Part shown: positions 10,631 through 22,367 of the stretch, piece after piece
How the letters are laid out: each line of letters opens with the position of its first letter
Numbering within the stretch: the stretch's first letter is position 1
Source of the DNA: Coffea arabica
Taxonomy: Eukaryota > Streptophyta > Magnoliopsida > Gentianales > Rubiaceae
DNA length: 64,000 nt
Reading direction: 5' to 3'
NCBI RefSeq assembly: GCF_036785885.1
Contig: NC_092326.1
Span: 41,440,287 to 41,504,286 of the forward strand
Translations under genes and position numbers: made by a program
The notes under the pieces: generated by a model
Seen by the model: only the letters and a program-made list of their open reading frames with translations
Told to the model about the DNA's origin: nothing
The model's database searches: none

Positions 10631-13020
10631 TTAAGCTAGTTTTGTCTTTTTAGATGCAAAGATAACTTCAGAGCTAGTCTCTGGGCTGTTTGCTTGAGAT
10701 GTGGCTGCTTCATCAAATCTGCTTGCCAGATTAATGCGAACACTTGTGATAGGGCTTCGCACATCTGTGTCAGAAGAATATAAGCAAAAAGAACCAGTAA
10801 CATCGATGTTATATGCCAAATTAATGGGAATTCTATAATAAAACCAGCATACAGTTGAATAACTTTGGAATTTATGGAAAAATACCTTGTGTTTCAGCAG
10901 TAGGATTTTGCAAGGAAGATTCTAGTAAGAAAAATCGGGAGATTCAATAGTTTGTTGTGTTGAAATTTTAGCAAAATTTGACTCATAGCAATGAAGAATT
11001 GTATAGCACTGCTGAAGATCTCCATAATGGTTCGCAGCTGGTTGAATTTGAACTGCAAATTCTTTAGTCCGTAAAGCTTCATGAACATGCATTAATGGAA
11101 GCTCAATATTCTAGGGAAAAATCAAGAATCAATAGAATGTTATTATTGAAGTGCATTTCAGAAAATAAAAGTTGTATAAGTACTATATATGTAATGAAGA
11201 AATCACTTTATGAAAGTACTACATTGCATCCAAGGTAGAATAAGTTAAAAGTTTTTCAGCTAAATCACCAAACAAAGTTGCAGTTACTCTTCCACTTTTA
11301 TCAGAAAAGATAACATCAAATCGACACCTGTTTTAGAATGCATTTTCTAATATTAGTGATGATAGCAAATTGGTCCAAATAAGAGTAAGTTAACAACTAT
11401 AATCATAATAAACCTTGGAGTAGCTTTTTGATACTCCGAACACTTATTGCATGAGTATGAATATCCATACAAAACATCTGTTGCTTTGAAGCATTTTTAC
11501 ACGCCATATACCCATAGCGCTGGAAAATGTTCTCAAATGACATAGAAGCTCTCACCCATGCAAACTAAATCAAGAAAATTGTAAAGATCAGGAATATAAA
11601 TATGACAAAGGGTGATGAGTATAAATTCGTATGTTGTTACCTTTTGAGTTGATTGGAGAAAGTAAATAAGCGTGAACTTCTGAGATAAATGAGTAAAAAG
11701 GTCAGGATTATATCAAGCATAGGATTTATCTTTGATGAATTATACAAACAACATTGCATTTTCTGTAGCCCTGTGATAATTTCTTTATTGTTAGGACCTA
11801 AAATTTAAAAAAGAAAAGTCTCTCAATAACTATTCCAGTAAAAAGTAGAGATTACCAATTTTTTAGTTGCATAACCTCCTGAATAGGTGGATCAATCAAC
11901 ATAGCTAAGTCTTTCCTAATAGACAGAGCAATTCTTTTGCAAAAAAAGTATATAGTAGTAATCTTAGTTAAGAGTAAGAGGTAGGATGATACAGTTGTAA
12001 GATAAAGGATAGTGTGTAAATGTATAATAAGATAGCTGGCATAACTACCATTCAAAGGCTTGACCTTTAACCGTTTAAAAACTATAACTGGAAAATTGTT
12101 CATGTTCTCGCCAATTTTCTAGCCTTCATTATCGATGAACTCATTAAATAGTGATAGTTGGAGAGCTAACTTCCTGTTGTTTTTTAGTGAGAATAGAATT
12201 TATTACCGATTAGTTAATAAGATAAAGAGATGCATTTTTAAAGGAAATATAAAATAAAAAGAATATTTGTAGATTTACTAACTCTTCATCAACGACTACA
12301 AACTTTTGTATGCTTCCAATTCCAAATTCATTTATGAAAGAAGTCACTGGTGATACAAAAATAACCATAGTTAGGATATCTAAGAAATGAAACAAGCAAT
12401 AATTAGCAGTTAAGATAGGAAAAAGATATTCTCGAAATATATAAATGACGTATTGTTACTAACCAACAAATTGGTTTTTTGCTCTATAAACTGTGTGAGA
12501 TCTTTGAACATAGTATAGGAGAATCTTGTAGGCATTATATCAGTATCATCAAGTAGCTCTTCCATAATAATTTTGGTAGAAATGATCCATTGAGTAGTTA
12601 AGCTATCAGTTTTGTATTTTTCATCAACAAGCCGAATTTTAGCATTTGAGATTTTGTATCTTTTGAAAATAGTAAGATGTGGCCCCATAACTTGAATGAT
12701 ATGATTAAAGAGAATTCTTTCAACTCAAGATCCCTACAATTGTATCAATATCAATAAAATATTATGCAACTAATTACAAGGCTGAATAAAAAGAAAATGC
12801 AATAATTTTCAAGAGAGTAAGTTATTTTAGAAATAAGCTTTTAACTATTGCATCAACCAAGATTAATTTCTGATATCTAGTCGATGAAGCACTTGTTGTA
12901 GCAGGATGATGTTTTTCTTGTACAATTATTTTCGCTGACCAAGACTTCATTCTTGGTTGAATTTCTTCGATTGATAAGCAATCATCCATTCTATGGGAAA
13001 ATAAATGATGCAATGAGGTT
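10631..13020 (-). pseudogene. Decayed RPA1-like (replication protein A large subunit) gene of a Helitron
   Basis: Scattered exon-like blocks on the minus strand follow the order of an RPA large subunit. 13013-12822 reads IQPRMKSWSAKIIV...QKLILVDA (first OB-fold). 12688-12470 reads a YKISNAKIRLVDEKY...QWIISTK block. 12395-12280 reads VIFVSPV and a VVVDEE strand. 12103-12047 reads NNFPVIVFKRLKVKPLNG (second OB-fold). 11460-11260 holds CSEYQKATP and CRFDVIFSDKSGRVTATLFGD (C-terminal OB-fold). 11100-10960 reads HVHEALRTKEFAVQIQPA. 10819-10631 is a Ser/Thr-rich end. Plant Helitrons often carry such RPA-like genes next to the helicase. Several blocks are broken by stops and shifts, and the zinc-binding region at about 11530-11430 is eroded. 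It is probably not functional. Confidence 0.65.
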
Positions 13021-13141
13021 GGTTAAAAGATATTAATATAATAGCAAACTCAAGTTAGTTATAAAGGCAAGTAAAAGGACAATAGAATATGGACTAAATG
13101 CAATAACACTTGTGTTCATACATATATAGATGGTAATATTG

Positions 13142-15190
13142 CTATGCTTTGGACAGGTTTAGAATTTCTTGATAGACTACATTCCTAGTTTTACAATTTT
13201 TTTTGGTATCACTAAAAGTTTCTGGCACAATCAATACTTTAACTGAGTCAGAAGCCTTAGCTCTAGAAAGAGCAAAGTATAACTGACCATGAGAAAAAGT
13301 AGGTTCTCTAAGATATATTCCCATATAATCAAGCGTTTGTTCTTGAACTTTGTTAATAGTCATTGCAAAGCAAAGCCTAACAGGAAATTGAATCCTCTTA
13401 AAAGGAATGCCATTCTTGTCATTGTCAGGAGTCTGCAGCGGAATTCTAGGCAGTAGAACCTGTTTCCACTTGTGAGGACTAGCAGCAATTTTAGCAGAGA
13501 TAGTGTTTGGTTTCAATTCTCTACAAATTAAACAAGTTCCATTGCAAAGGCCTTCGGTTGGATTGAGACCGCTTAAAAGTATTAGAGGACAGCTCTTTTT
13601 AAGGACCAAATTGTAGGGTAGAAGGCCCTTTGGATTTTGGGAATTAAGGAAATCCTTATAGTCTCCTTGATAGCATTCATCAAGTGTTCTATCTGTACTT
13701 GTATAAGCATGCGCTTCACCTGGGAAGTGGTTTGTCATAATATTGTTTATGTCATCTACAGATCTGTTAGTAGACGATAAAATACATTTGTTTATCAACT
13801 TATATGGATCTTCTGAATAGAGATGCTAGTCGGAATAAACAGAATTGAGTAAGCTATTGAGAAAATATGATTGTTAGGAGGAAATGTTAATTTATTCACA
13901 AGAACAATAATATAAAATAAGAAAAACCAAAGGTGCTACTGCATTGCATCAGTTCTTACCTTTGTAGTGAGGTTTCTTTACTACCAAATGGAATAACCAT
14001 ATCATTTGGTAGAGTGATTTTTCTAATTTCATCCATTGGTTCAGTACCTTCTCCAATTCTCAATAAAAATTCAAAGAAAGCTGGATCATAAAATGCTCTC
14101 ATATTTCTTATAAGTTTTAGTTTATGAAAAGAGCTCCAAAAAGGTGAGTTTACTGACCTTGCTTGAATCTGCACCTCTTTTGGTGCATTGTCAATAACAG
14201 GCAACGTTAGTTGGAAATTCCCACAAAAAACAACTACCTTACCGTCAAAGGGCTATTAACTTTTCATGGTATCTTTTAACAGGAAATCAAATGCTTCTAT
14301 TGTTTCACATTTAGCCATACAAATTTCGTCCCAAAGAATGAGCTTAGCTTGTTGAATCAATTTTGCCATACTACTTTGTTTGTTAAGTTGACAGGTTTTT
14401 ACAGCAGATAAATCCTGAGATATTTAAACCTTGAATGTGCAGTCCTACCTCCTGGAAGGATTGATGTAGCTACTCCCGATGTAGCTATAGCAAGAACTAT
14501 ATAGCTCTGTGATCTTAGTGTAGCAAGAAGTGATAGATACAAAAAAGTTTTACCGGTCCCATTGGGATCATCAATAAAGAAAGCGTGTCCAGCATTTGAA
14601 AAGGCGCTATTGAGTATAATATCATAGGCTTTTTTCTGTCTAGCATTTAATTTCGAAACAAGAAACAAGTCTGTATTTGGGAAGCAAACATTCTACTCAG
14701 CTAAAATTTCTTTTGTAAAATTCTCTGGGTGGGTAAGACTTGAAAATGCTGGTATTAAATTATACTCATTAAGTGACTTCCCCATTTGCTCTAGGAATCT
14801 ATTAATGTCATGAAGAACTTAAGACTTAATTTGTTCTGATGTGTAACAGTATATGTTCGAGACTGTTAAAATCTTGTGAAAAATTTGGTTCAAAGTTTTT
14901 CCAAAGAAGCTTAGAATTGTTAGGCGAGCAGAATGCAAGTAAAACATCAAATAAAAATGTGAGAGCAGAAGGCATTTGGTAAAGTGCAACTTCTTCAAAT
15001 GTATCTTTTATATAACTATTAGAGATCAAGAGACCCAATTGTAAAGCAGCTTCTCTATAAAAAGCAAGTTGGAAGCCTTTAACAATCACCAGTCTTCAAA
15101 TGAGGTTGGCCCTGCAATATGCGAGAGAAGGAGTTTAAGATAATAGCTAACTGTAGCAAGTCTTCTAATGACTATAGCACACTTTCTTTC
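13142..15190 (-). pseudogene. Helitron PIF1-type helicase, decayed
   Basis: Minus-strand blocks read in helicase order. GPTSFEDW stands near 15100, followed by the P-S-A-L-x-x-L-F-x-x-L-L segment (about 14960-14930). Then come the N-A-R-Q-K-K-A-Y block and Walker A DPNGTGKT (14668-14540; usual form GPGGTGKT, so two residues differ) and the SGVATSILPGGRTAHSRFK motif. A middle block lies at 14204-13956. A 218-codon C-terminal frame (13798-13142) holds SGLNPTEGLCNGT, FPVRLCFAMTINKVQEQTLD and the near-invariant HGQLYFALSRA. These match the 5'-3' DNA helicase half of plant Helitron RepHel proteins. The chain is broken at several places and no HUH replication-initiator domain is seen upstream. The element can no longer move itself. 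Confidence 0.85.
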
Positions 15191-16194
15191 AGTCATTTGG
15201 TTGGAACTGAATCTAATGAAAATAGTTTTTGCTGACCTCTATTTCCTTTTTTTGATGCTGGGAGAAAATAAAAGAGATTCAAAGGAAAACAAAACTTTAG
15301 TATTGTTAAACCATGGCTGCTACAAATGACTAACAGAAGGAAAAAATAGAATAGCAACCTATTTTGCGTGGATGTTTATTCACTGCAGCAGACTGGAATG
15401 ATTTGGGTACTGGTGAAGGAAGGGCATTTTGGAAGATTATTAAAAGGTAAAAGGAGAAAGCTAGGAAAATTGGAGGTTTATCAGAAAGCTAAATAATCTA
15501 TAACACCTAATGTGGAAGACTGTGTTGCTTTTCCAGAATTTTGATCACCCCCAACTCTATTAGCTGTAGAAGAGGAGGAATTCTCTAGCACATTCCTAGT
15601 TTTGATTAAGAAATGCTGCAATGTCTTAAATTTTGATGAAGAAGCACCCGAGATTGTTACAAAGAATGAACATTTATACAATAGAAAAATTGTGTGAAGA
15701 TAAAAATTATAAAAAAGAAAAGAAAAGAAAAAACCAGTAGTTTATTGGTGTATACGTAAAAAGGAGATTGTGAGGAAATTTTATTACATGTGTGTAGCAC
15801 AGGAAGGATCTAAAATCCATTGATGAGCAAGGATTTAAAAAAAAGAAATTATATTTTACCTCTAGAATTAGAAATGTGCATGCGATCTACAGATGTAGGA
15901 ACTTGTTCCGGATTAAAAGAGGTGTCAGGATTTGAAGTAGGCTGATCAGTATCAAGTTTGTTGAGGATTTATTCAAAGAGTTGAGTTAATTGCAAATCAT
16001 CTAAACAAGGAGTGTTTTGAAAACAAGAGGACTAATCCTTAGAGTTTGTGGCAAAAGTAGTGGTAGCAGAAACAAAAGTCTCAGCATTATAATAACTATT
16101 ATCGATTTCAACTTGTTTTTGCTGACATTGAGCCTCAAACTTAGGTTCTGGAAAGCAAATTCCAGTTTTAACATGGCCTAAACCTGTCCTACTA

Positions 16195-16375
16195 ATATAG
16201 TGTTTTTTATTCTTCTTGCAGGTAGGTGCTCTAGTAGGAGCAGCAGAGGATCAAGCCATATTTAGCAAGTTCATTTCTTTGTTGCATAAGCCTCTAGTCA
16301 GTATCGAAACAATGCATCCTTTTCAATAAATGGCATTTCTGCATAACGTTTACGCCGACAAGCATTCCTATCCAT
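16195..16375 (-). pseudogene. Possible N-terminal exon of the Helitron protein
   Basis: A minus-strand ATG at 16375 opens a basic peptide with RNACRRKRYAEMP followed by FIEKDALFRY and a stop. Helitron and related RepHel proteins often begin with an Arg-rich segment of this kind (R-x-R-R-x-x-Y-A-x-M). It lies on the same strand and upstream of the helicase blocks, as expected. The similarity is short. Confidence 0.3.
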
Positions 16376-18826
16376 CTAATTGATCAACAGATTCTATTTA
16401 GAAATGTTACAAGTAATAGATATAGTAGCAGATAATTGAATAGCATAGATAATAAAACAGGACTATGTTACTGTATTAAAGCATGAGAAATGTATGCTGC
16501 ACAACCATTAAAGCATAAACATCAAATGAAAATAAAAAAAGGCAAAAAACTGGAACTAAAAATAAATAATAAATGAACATTCACGAGACAAAGTACTTAT
16601 AACATTTATTTACTCTGTTTAGTTTTCATTCCTTAATTTATGTTAGTCTCTTGTTAGTCGAAGGAGTTTTCAAGAGTTAAGGGATTTTTTTTTATATTTT
16701 TCTACGTCATATAGAGTAATTGTATGATATTTTTTGATACGCATGTTAAACTTCTCAGGGTTCAATTTATGCACTCTCTCTCTACTTCTGATACATTCGA
16801 TAAATTGATTTATGCGGTGGGTATATACCACCAATGGTGAAGGTGGTAGGAAGGATCCATAGAATGTTATTAGCTCATCAATTAAGTATTCCAACTGTAT
16901 ACTTTTTAATAAGGTTTAACTTATGTGGACATATAGCATTATGTTCATGGACTAATTAGATAATGATTATTTTTAGTCTTAAAATGAAAGAGACATGCTC
17001 TGTATAGTTTTTTTTTTTTTTTTTGAAAAAGCATTTTAGATTGAAATACTGGAAGATGTTGCAATATCTTCTTTGCATCTATTTTGCACCTAAGGAAAGT
17101 GGTGGTAATTGAATTAAATATTTTGTGACCTGTAATATTGTATTTGGAATTTGAACATCACTCAATCCAACCTAGAGGTCCTTATTTTTTGCACTGATAT
17201 ATGTTTTTGAGATTGCATATTTTATTCTTTGCTAGAGATTTGTTCTAAGTTTATTGAAAAAGATTGCATATCTTACTCTTTTGAGATTGCATCTTTTGCA
17301 CTAATAATGTCCATTTTTCCCTAAGCTTAAAAATAAAAAAGAATTAAGATTCTTCTTCATTTGAAAAAGATTATTCATATATAGTGTTGAAAGAGGGTAT
17401 GAAATATGCTTAGAATTGCTATCTTTATTAATGGATGGTATTTATGCTGCCACTGAATGAAGTCTTATCTATCAAAAAATTTAGCAATTTTTCATTTATT
17501 TTTGAGATTATTATTTGCATAGATGAACAACTCCGCTCAGTATTCCTATTAAGTTTCATATTCTTGCAGACTTAATATTTAAAGAAGGTAAAGGTGTCTG
17601 TTTTGTGATTTAATAATTACTAACTCTTGCCTTATGAACTATGTATAGATTTATGTTCTTAGATTTATTCTCTATAATGAAAAGGCAATATTTTTTTGTT
17701 GATTCTTTCATGGATGTATGGCTACTATTGTTTTGAGTTAGTGGTTGTATTTTAATCCCTGCTTCTTATAGCCTGTCTTAAGCCATAGATACCTATGGAG
17801 TATACACCAAATATTAGAGAAAAAATAAATAAACAGAAAAGATTGAGGGAAACGATAAAGAAAACAAACAATTGATACAGAATAAAAGACACAAGAAATG
17901 CATAAAACAAAAAAAAAAGTCAAAAAGCTTACAATTTATATAATCGATGGAAAAAAGAGAACAAGCATACCTTGCACAAATTTCCAACCACTACAAAGAA
18001 CACACAGAAAGCTGGGAGACAGAAAAAACTACATGTCAAATAGCAGTAGAAAAGAATAACTCTTATAGAAAACATACTTTGGCAAATTAGTTGACTAGTA
18101 AAGTCAGCATGGATAAAATTTGATCTTTTCTAGAAGAATAATTTTGAAGAAAAAATAAGCTCACTCAATCGGAAGGTAAAATAACATTTAAATTTTGTAA
18201 AGGATAAATAGACTAAATCTAAGAAAAGAAAGGGCAACGAGTTGGCAAAAGTCCGAAGCTAATAAACAAAAACCAGATACTATTTCACTTATTAGTAACA
18301 TTAACTATTAATCTTCTTTCTTGCCTTTTTTTTGTTTTTATTCTTGGATTAGTATCAGGATTTGACAAATGTGAAATGACAACTATAGCAATAAAAGCAA
18401 TCATCAAAAAATACGTCTAATCTCTCTAGTTCTCAAGGCCCAACTCCAGCCTTTGAGGATTCAATACTAGCTTTGATTTAAAACATGTAAGACATATATT
18501 GCTAATTTTAGAGAGGATAACTTGACCAATGCACAACGATGAAGAGCATTCCTAAAGTAAACAAATATATTATATATGGAGCAAGAATATCTAATTTGAA
18601 TGATGGCCAATCAAAAAGTGATTAGAAGACATTTTTGTAGTATGGTGCAAAGTTTTGTTTAATTAATGCAATAGTATTCTGAAAAAACGATTTTACAAGA
18701 ACCTATTCATATATAGCATGAGATTTACAAGCTACAAGAAAATTGATAAGGTTTAGACTTCGCTAAATAGCAAAAGAGCAAAATGTTAGAAAAAACAGGT
18801 TATGCAAGGTATCATATATAGATCTA
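16376..18826. other. AT-rich gene-free stretch
   Basis: About 2.4 kb of AT-rich sequence. Points seen: a T-run at 17006-17024 and an imperfect local repeat of 'gattgcat' near 17212-17293. No coding block with recognisable content. It could include the 5' end of the Helitron. Confidence 0.4.
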
Positions 18827-19699
18827 TGTTTTGAAACTCGGACCGGCTATCGACTCGGTCGAGATCAGGGGTCAACGGGTTCGACCGGCGTCTAACCCAT
18901 TCAAGAACTAGATGACGTCATAAATATATTTAATTTTAAAAATTAATATATTATATAAATTTTCTAAAAACATATTAATACTAAGAAATGCAGGTTCAAT
19001 GCATATTTGATATTTCTAAGATACTTTACAAGAAAATACAAATAAGGTAGTATAATTAAATAGCAATTTATGCAATTTACAATTTAGTGCATATTCAACA
19101 GGTTTAGAACCAAATTGGAGGGCTTATTACAAGAATTTAGGGCTATAGCTATAAGTTCTAAAATGTTTTTAGGTGTAATAATAGTTTTCTAGTACTCTAA
19201 GGGTCAAATCATAAAATCGATAAAATATTTCTAGGTGAATTTTTTATTTTTATTTTTAATGTTTTATCCCTTTTTTTAACTTAGATCTTCCATTGGAGTT
19301 GTTTGAGAGAGATTTACGGTAGGATATGTGAAGAGATTTGAGAGTAATTAAAAGAAAGAATCAAAAAAGGAAAACAAAAAGGGTAAAACAGGAAAAGACT
19401 AAAAAAATTAAAAAGCTCAGAATACAGCAACGGTCAACGGTCAGAAACAGCACACAAGATAAAGATGTTAATTCTTGGTAGCAATTATGCACAACACATG
19501 CCCCATGGCTTTAGTTTTTAAGTGGTCCCCACACCATCCGTCTTTACTCTTCTTTAGACCTTAGACTCCAGTTGAAGCGGTTCTTCCGATCAAACCTGGG
19601 TTTTTGTTTCCCGATTTTTTAAAGCAACTTGAACCGAATGCCTACCCGGTTCTCAGTTCAATCGGTTGAACCGGCCGGTCCGGTCCGAGTTTCAAAACA
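18827..19699. mobile_element. 873-bp TIR element, non-autonomous
   Basis: The ends are inverted copies: TGTTTTGAAACTCGGACCGG at 18827, and its complement ends at 19699 (CCGGTCCGAGTTTCAAAACA). Similarity continues inward as G+C-rich words built on 'ggttcaaccg' and 'cgaccgg', which stand out from the AT-rich flanks. The flanking octamers TAGATCTA and CAGATATA share 6 of 8 bases and may be an aged target duplication. The interior has no coding frame. The size, TIR and 8-9 bp duplication suggest a hAT- or Mutator-type MITE; I cannot settle which. Confidence 0.7.
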
Positions 19700-21194
19700 C
19701 AGATATAGATTAAGGAACTCAGCGTGAAAAGATTAAATAAGTGACAATAATAGATTGATAACAGTAGGGCTTTTCTCATCCCATATGTGCACTGCCTAAT
19801 AGCTTGTGCTAAAGACAAGAAGCAAAAAGAATACAAAAACTCAATATATTTGTAGTCTTGAATATAATCGTAATCATACATGGTTTCTGCTCCATAATCA
19901 GAAAGGACAATTAAGCCAAAATAATACAGATGCAAATATATTTAAATTATTGACAGTAGATTGCAAATGCAAAACAAGCTAGTATAAAAAATCTTGACTT
20001 TTCAAGTTGTCCACATCTTTGCTTTTGAATAGCACTACAGGCATAGTACGTAGTATATAAATATATAAATGTATTGTATAATATATAGCATATGCGTGTA
20101 TAGATTAAATTGTCTATATAACATAGCTTTTATTTAGAGTTACCTCAAGAGATACAGAGTCAGATGATATTATCTCCAAAGGTAGTGATTAACAAGTCAA
20201 AATATTCAAGTTTTCCATAGAAGCAGAGCAATTTTAATGTTTGTCTTACTAAGAATTGGGTCCACACAATGAAAATTACCTAAAGAGTATCTAGGATTTA
20301 TTGGAAATCTGGAATGAGAAACACTTAATTTTCACCAAAAACAGAAAGGAAAAATAGTAGAGCTCTGATTATAAAACATCATCAAATGACTGAAATTTCC
20401 CATTTTGTTTGCAGTGATACCTACAAACAAAAGAGATTCTGAAGGAATGGAGCTGAGAATGTAATCCACTTTTTCCGTAGGATCAGTTCAATTGTGTTTA
20501 TAATTTTATAAAATACATGTATCCTTCTTTCTCAAGAGGGATTATTATGTTGTCATTTTCACCACTAGATTAGGAGTTTCCTAGTTTGAAATGCCAGATA
20601 TGACTGCTAGTTCCTAGCTTCCTGTACTCAGTGTTTCTTTCTCGATTTTCATTCGGCTCCAGTCATTTGATTTTCACAGCATAACAAACTAGATGTTGAC
20701 AATAAAAATGCATATACTTATGATGGTTTTCAATGTCCATGTTTTACTTTATTGTGGTTGCACTTGCCATTAAACTTCTCCCTATCTACATCACGTTTAT
20801 GATACACCAGGGCAAAAGCAATTGATTTAGATGCAATTGTGCAAGAATATTGTACTTCCTACATGTTTTAGTATTTATTTACACCAAATGTTGTATGTCA
20901 ATGTACAACAAAAATTTATAAAGAATACAACAACTAGACACAATTGCACCAACCCAATAAGCTACTACTCAAGAATATATTAGTAGAGAATAAGATCTCA
21001 AGCATGCATGGATCAATCATTCCTCTATGGCTAGTATGTTTTTAACATTTTGTATGTATATCCACTAGTTTTAAGAGCATTAGGAGACCACACTCGTTGT
21101 TCAAATATGACCTATTCCTCAAATCCAATTGGCAAACGAAACGAGTACAGATATGTCTATATACACTTGCATAAGAGTAATCATCAATGAGTTT
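19700..21194. other. AT-rich gene-free stretch
   Basis: No recognisable gene or transposon end. A block of (TATA)-rich sequence lies at 20050-20100. The minus-strand 97-codon frame at 19642-19935 overlaps the end of the TIR element and has no recognisable content. Confidence 0.4.
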
Positions 21195-21299
21195 GTTAGG
21201 CTTGGATTTTATCCTACCAACTATTATTTTGTTGGATTTGGATTTTATCTCATCAAGCCCAACAAAATAATAGTTGGTGGGATAAAACCCAAACCCAAC
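21195..21299. repeat. Near-perfect palindrome, about 50-base arms
   Basis: Sequence from GTTAGGCTTGGATTTTATCC folds onto the complement ending at 21299 (GGGATAAAACCCAAACCCAAC). The arms are about 50 bases and share an uninterrupted core CCAACTATTATTTTGTTGG. Both strands therefore translate to nearly the same peptide (YPTNYYFVGF...), which explains a pair of overlapping opposite frames here. It may be a tiny MITE or half of a foldback element, or a hairpin RNA source. No flanking duplication is evident. Confidence 0.8.
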
Positions 21300-22031
21300 A
21301 GGGTTGAATATAGAAACAAACATGACAACCTCAATAACAGAAATAGAACTCCATTATTTCTTAATCACTGGCCCTAAAACTAAGTTGATTATGCTTCACA
21401 TTTGGTCCAAAATTTTTCTGTTCTCAATCTTTCAATTTTTTCAAGTTGACCGTAAAACAGGGCACTAACATATCTTGTACACACTTTGCAATGGCCACTG
21501 AACAAAGGCATATGAGAAATAGCAGCAGAAATAAAAACATCAATACAAGCGGAAAAACAAATACTGACTGAGACAAAACCAATAAAAATAAAGACTGAAC
21601 ATAATATGAAAAATGCTATATTAACACTGGTAAATAATAAATAAAGGTATTATTAACGAAGAGCTCTGAACTAAATAGCAAAAGCATAGCCTTTAAAAAA
21701 TTCAAAGACTTATGAAAGGCATAAAAAGAGGGCGAAAAACAAAATAGCATCCACAAAGAACTTATTTTCTCTTGTTTTTAAGAACACATACAAACAAATG
21801 CCATGCTTGCAAAGACAAAACAATATATATATATATATATTTTTTTTGATGGGAGTGAATTGTGGTCAAGCAATAACTAATAGAGACCATTTAGCACAAC
21901 ATAAAAAAACACTTTAAAGACTTTCAGAGTGAGAATGAAAGAACCTTTTTTTAGGAGGGGGCAAGGAAAGGAAAATTAAATGGTGGGAAACATACTTTAG
22001 CAGGCTAAATAGTGGCAAAGAAAGAATCATG
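21300..22031. other. AT-rich spacer
   Basis: Only a short (AT)n tract at about 21822-21840 followed by a T-run stands out. No gene is supported. Confidence 0.4.
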
Positions 22032-22367
22032 TATAAAAGGGCATCACCGAAACAAATCGTAAATTCCTATAATATCCTCGTAAAATTTTGATATAATTTC
22101 AAGTGTGCCCCCGGAGTTTTAAGGAAGTGAAAGAAGTATATGGTCCTTTAAAGTGGTTAATGAACTAATATTCTAAAAGGATATATGGGTCATAAAGTTC
22201 CATTTGAAGTAAGCTAAAAAAGGTTTTTCATTTTAACTTGTTGGTGAATATTTTTTTTGCTTAAAAAACTAAAAAAAGAGTCGGTAAAAAATTTTAGGAT
22301 TACTTTTGCCCCCATTGAAAATTTTTTCTGGCTCCGCCACTGTATAAGAAGGCATCACCGAAACAAA
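22032..22367 (-). mobile_element. Truncated hAT-type MITE with 25-bp flanking repeats
   Basis: On the minus strand an element begins at 22342 with CAGTGGCGGAGCCAG and continues with AAAAATTTTCAATGGGGGC, matching the start of the element at 2919-3460. The internal block ACACTTGAAATTATAT is also shared. Its far terminal repeat is missing. It is bounded by a 25-base direct repeat differing at two positions: 22032-22056 and 22343-22367 (both contain GGCATCACCGAAACAAA). That is far longer than the 8 bp expected for hAT insertion, so the flanks probably arose by a local duplication or an abortive excision repair rather than simple insertion. Confidence 0.6.

Larger units (their letters stand above)
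9207..16375 (-). mobile_element. Helitron relic (rolling-circle transposon), minus strand
   Basis: The helicase blocks (13142-15190), the RPA-like gene (10631-13020) and a possible start exon (16375) share one strand and the order typical of plant autonomous Helitrons. The initiator (Rep) half is missing or unrecognisable, and several frames are broken. Exact ends (5' TC, 3' CTRR with hairpin, insertion between A and T) could not be placed, so the limits given are only those of recognisable parts. The true element may reach into the AT-rich flanks on either side. Confidence 0.7.

Noticed and set aside
20970-20992. Minus-strand TCTCTACTA word as the 5' end of the Helitron
   Set aside because: It resembles some Helitron starts but lies 4.6 kb beyond the last recognisable Helitron part, beyond another transposon, and follows T rather than A. 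Chance is likely in AT-rich DNA.
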